From assembly GCA_921293015.1 (NCBI GenBank), contig OV121091.1, positions 39,478,839 to 39,542,838 on the forward strand: a stretch of 64,000 nucleotides of DNA. Direction: 5' to 3'. The translations under genes were made by a program, and so were the position numbers. The notes beneath the pieces are model-generated. The model made no database searches, had not been told where the DNA came from, and was given only the letters and a program-made list of their open reading frames with translations. Position 1 is the first letter of the stretch. The number at the start of each line of letters is the position of its first letter. This stretch comes from Phorcus lineatus. Its lineage: Eukaryota; Mollusca; Gastropoda; Trochida; Trochidae. Below are positions 61,180 to 64,000 of the stretch, one piece after another.

Positions 61180-61345
61180 TGTCCAAGCCGACAGCGGCTG
61201 CCTAAATTTTTTCATTGTTGATTGCAGGTCAATTGTAAAGAATTTTAAGTATTTCATTGCATCGATAGAAAGCTTAAGTGATTGCATAAGTCCTCTTAAA
61301 CCTTAAAATAGCCAATTTAAACCGTAAAAGCGTGCACTAGTGCCT
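61180..61345 (+). repeat. dispersed repeat family C, copy 3
   Basis: GACAGCGGCTGCC, TTGTTGATTGCAGGTCAATT, TTTCATTGCATCGATAGA and GCGTGCACTAGTGCCTTT align in order with copies at 13668 and 28188. Confidence 0.7.
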
Positions 61346-61589
61346 TTAAGTGCATACTTACATCGCACCTGAGGCCTATAAAGCAAGTGCTTGTCGTGCT
61401 AATCACCTTTAATTTGGTGACTGAATTCATGGCGAAAATGTCCTTATCAATATGATTTTATACTTTTATTCAATTCTTTTATTGTTGTTGTATGTTGAAA
61501 TCAAAATGGTTTGAAAACACCAGTTTCGGATTTAGCACCATGAGCACATTGTGTTTTTGTCAATTCACGATTTAGTCAATATACTTAGG

Positions 61590-61790
61590 TAACTTTAAGT
61601 CAGTTATTTCATTACTTTTATTCCCCACATTATTTGTATTGCGAATTAATTACATATAGTCAAGCACCTGAAAGCTATGTTCATTTTTCCCGTTCTTATG
61701 CAACTTTCTCTCTAAATTTTCTATGGCACTTAAAGTCAGTTTTTATATTACTTTTATTCGCCACATTATTTGTCGCCTCGTAGTAAATTT
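61590..61790 (+). repeat. spaced direct repeat
   Basis: AAGTCAGTTATTTCATTACT then TTTATTCCCCACATTATTTG (from about 61599) recurs as AAGTCAGTTTTTATATTACT then TTTATTCGCCACATTATTTG (from about 61734), about 135 bp apart. Confidence 0.65.
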
Positions 61791-61799
61791 CATATAAGA

Positions 61800-63780
61800 A
61801 ATAGTGGGAATTTATTTATAATCGTGTTTTTCTGATGAATGCTTTCCCAGTTGTTCTATACTCTATTTCTGTAGAAGTTTTACCCATAAAAAACACAGTA
61901 ACAAACTGTAATGGGAAACGCCAAATAAAATCTTTCGATGACAAGTGTCTTTGTTGAAGCCAAATTTTGGACCCTTCATATCATGACAATGAAAATATAA
62001 TCATATTCCGAATACACACGACTTATGAAGTGCTGGAATTGCTCAGTAGAAAGACATTCGCCATTTTCAGTCGTTTATAGAAGAAACTAGAATAAATACA
62101 TTTGTATCCAAGATTATGACAACAAAAGGGTGGATGTGCAAGTTACCCGGGGCGAAGCCGCGTGTCATTCACATAGGGGTTGATGAACATAAGAATGGAA
62201 AAAGTGAACGTAGCCTTCAGGTGCTGGACTATATGTAATTAATTCGCGCTACATCGAGGACGCCGCTTGTAGTATAAGTAGTAATTTTATTGTCGATATT
62301 TTGGCACCGAATAGCAAAGGAGACATCGCGCGTGCAGTACACGTGGACCCACATTGGTGTGTGAAATGTCACAATTTCTTTGAAACATCAGCTTGTATCT
62401 GTTGCCTGTGTTTTCTGAAATCTGTTTTCAAAACAAACTTGTGCTGCGTTTTGTTTGTTGGTCTCTTCTTTCAATGACTTAACTTAATTCCCTCTGAAAA
62501 TTTTAATAACAATTTTTGATAGGTGATTGAACATGACAAGAATATTCTAAATATTGAAAATGTACAAAATTTGGTAAATGCATAATTGGCATAATAATTC
62601 AATGAATTTCAATAACGATTGATAATGATATGTGATGTACCGACGCGAATTTGCCATAATGAATTAAAAGCATTTCACTCCTGTTGTATGATTACAATGT
62701 TCTAGACGGGGGATTCAGAATTAAAATGATTCAGTAACACAACAAGCCCAAAGCAACTGAAGCCATTCGTCGCGTGCCGCTCACGTGACTTTGTGAGAAC
62801 AGGGGGTTATTAAAACACGTCTCAAGGACATGCGCGCGCATCGAATCATTGAAAAGGCGATGGCATGAGGGTTTGAAAAATGACAACAAAAGCAGAAAAA
62901 TCACCATACATTGTGTAGTGGTTTCTTCTTATCTGAGGGTAATTTCACCGTCATAAATATTCCGGTTATTGTGGAGGATACGCATCGTCTCGTCGACATT
63001 TTGTTTTTGTTTGTATTTCACATGATTAATTGCAAACAAAGCTCGCTTGTCGAAAGATTTGGTTTATAGTTTTTGAAAAGATCAACATTATGTAAAATAA
63101 GTCCTTCAACTAATCAAACGCAGATTTAACTGTCAGTGGTACAATTTCCATAACAATAACAGCAAGTTTGAGTGCTTTTATGGGTTTTTTAAAATATGCA
63201 AAATCTTTTTTTCGAAACTTTATTTCAACTTTCTCTCTAAAGTTACTATGTTGTCGTTTTGTCTAATTAATTTATTATTGATGAATAGTTTGTTAAACAT
63301 TTAATTCAATATCTTCAACTGTGTATCATCTTATATAAGAGCTGCAATTTTATACATAAATATTTTTAAAATACACTTCCTGTAAAATTAAATCACTAAT
63401 AGATAAATATATTTTAAAACACCACTTGGATTAACAATAAGTTCCTTTTAGAATTGTGTACTGAATATACTTAATTGTTTATGGTTTTTAATAAACATCT
63501 TTATAATAACAATGCACCATCTTTTATTTTTTTATTAGAATGATGTCATTAACACCCTACCATTGTTTTGTTTTGAAATTTTGTTAAATGCCTGAAAATT
63601 CTCACTACTAACATTTTTAAAATCGTTTTTAAAGGTGATATATTTTTATCTGTTCATGTTTTTGTTAGTTGTTTTGGTTAGCTAATGTTTAAATCTTTAT
63701 AGTTCCGTGAAGCAAATGATTATGTACATGGAGGAACAGAAATGAATTTTTTTCAAAATCAATTCTCTTGAATTTCACCT
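61800..63780. other. gene desert with one complex patch
   Basis: 62740-62880 is CpG-containing, with CTCACGTGAC near 62783 and GCGCGCGC near 62832. The remainder is A+T-rich and without recognisable genes. Confidence 0.45.
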
Positions 63781-63784
63781 TTAA

Positions 63785-64000
63785 CAATCACCGTCAATAA
63801 ACTATGGATTTGTTTTTGTTTTTATCACCGGTGCGAAAGAAATTTTTTTTAAAATACTAAGAACATTGTTAAATGTTCTTCCTGAAGATGCCTCGTGTTG
63901 GCGGACGACAGTGAAGACTGAATATTCTAATTCCGGTGACAAGACACCTTGGCGTCTTCGAACCAGACGTGCGAACCAGGTTGTCATGGAGACCAAGCAG
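63785..64000 (+). CDS. possible partial exon at the window edge
   Basis: A plus-strand frame has no stop from 63785 to the window end (72 codons), although the left half is A/T-rich. The last 37 codons (from ASCWRTTVKTEY to RRANQVVMETKQ) are charged and complex, as in real exons. TTCTTCCTGAAG just before 63888 could be an acceptor, with a TACTAAG branch-like string at 63855. A minus frame (63996-63802) is open too, so strand is uncertain. No family recognised. Confidence 0.22.

Overview
The window is A+T-rich animal genomic DNA (about two-thirds A+T by eye) with spliced coding sequence, many small non-autonomous transposons, microsatellites and one assembly gap. The repeats point to a mollusc, most likely a gastropod. 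A fragment at 6647-6713 and a longer one at 46690-47000 resemble, from memory, SINE cores common in abalone-type genomes. A tandem-core element with ACGG-type microsatellite at 11894-12469 resembles the Helitron-like 'pearl' elements of molluscs. Species cannot be named from the sequence.

One host gene is well supported. It lies on the minus strand from 16433 down to about 8142. Ten exons join into a frame-consistent protein of 497 codons that is clearly ACBD5/ACBD4, the acyl-CoA-binding, tail-anchored peroxisomal membrane protein. It has an N-terminal ACB domain with the ligand residues present, a FFAT-like VAP-binding motif after an acidic stretch, a coiled-coil helix, a WWPF...WPF membrane anchor and a basic tail. 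The start is preceded by a perfect 16-bp palindrome containing GTCACGTGAC.

Layout: 1-5300 is intergenic, with two copies and a solo end of a TTAA-flanked transposon family, a local duplication and a small MITE. 5300-8141 is 3'UTR or downstream sequence. 8142-16433 is ACBD5, with foldback and Helitron-like elements in its introns. 16434-17540 is the promoter, with two more TTAA-family copies behind it. 17540-64000 is a long gene desert with a 200-N gap, a Tc1/mariner-like non-autonomous element, a 5'-truncated LINE, SINE pieces, tandem repeats and microsatellites. It also holds islands of higher-complexity, CpG-containing sequence.

The most interesting non-coding signal is that several desert islands (about 20.9, 30.3-30.7, 54.5, 56.5 and 59.9 kb) carry four to five CAGGTA/CAGGTG words, on both strands, within 60-170 bp. 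Two islands share a longer word, CAGGTGAGATC(A/G)ATA. This looks like a cis-regulatory landscape with Snail/ZEB-type E2-box input, probably for a developmental gene outside the window; that is inference. No rRNA, intact tRNA, CRISPR array, retrovirus-like element or Polinton was seen.
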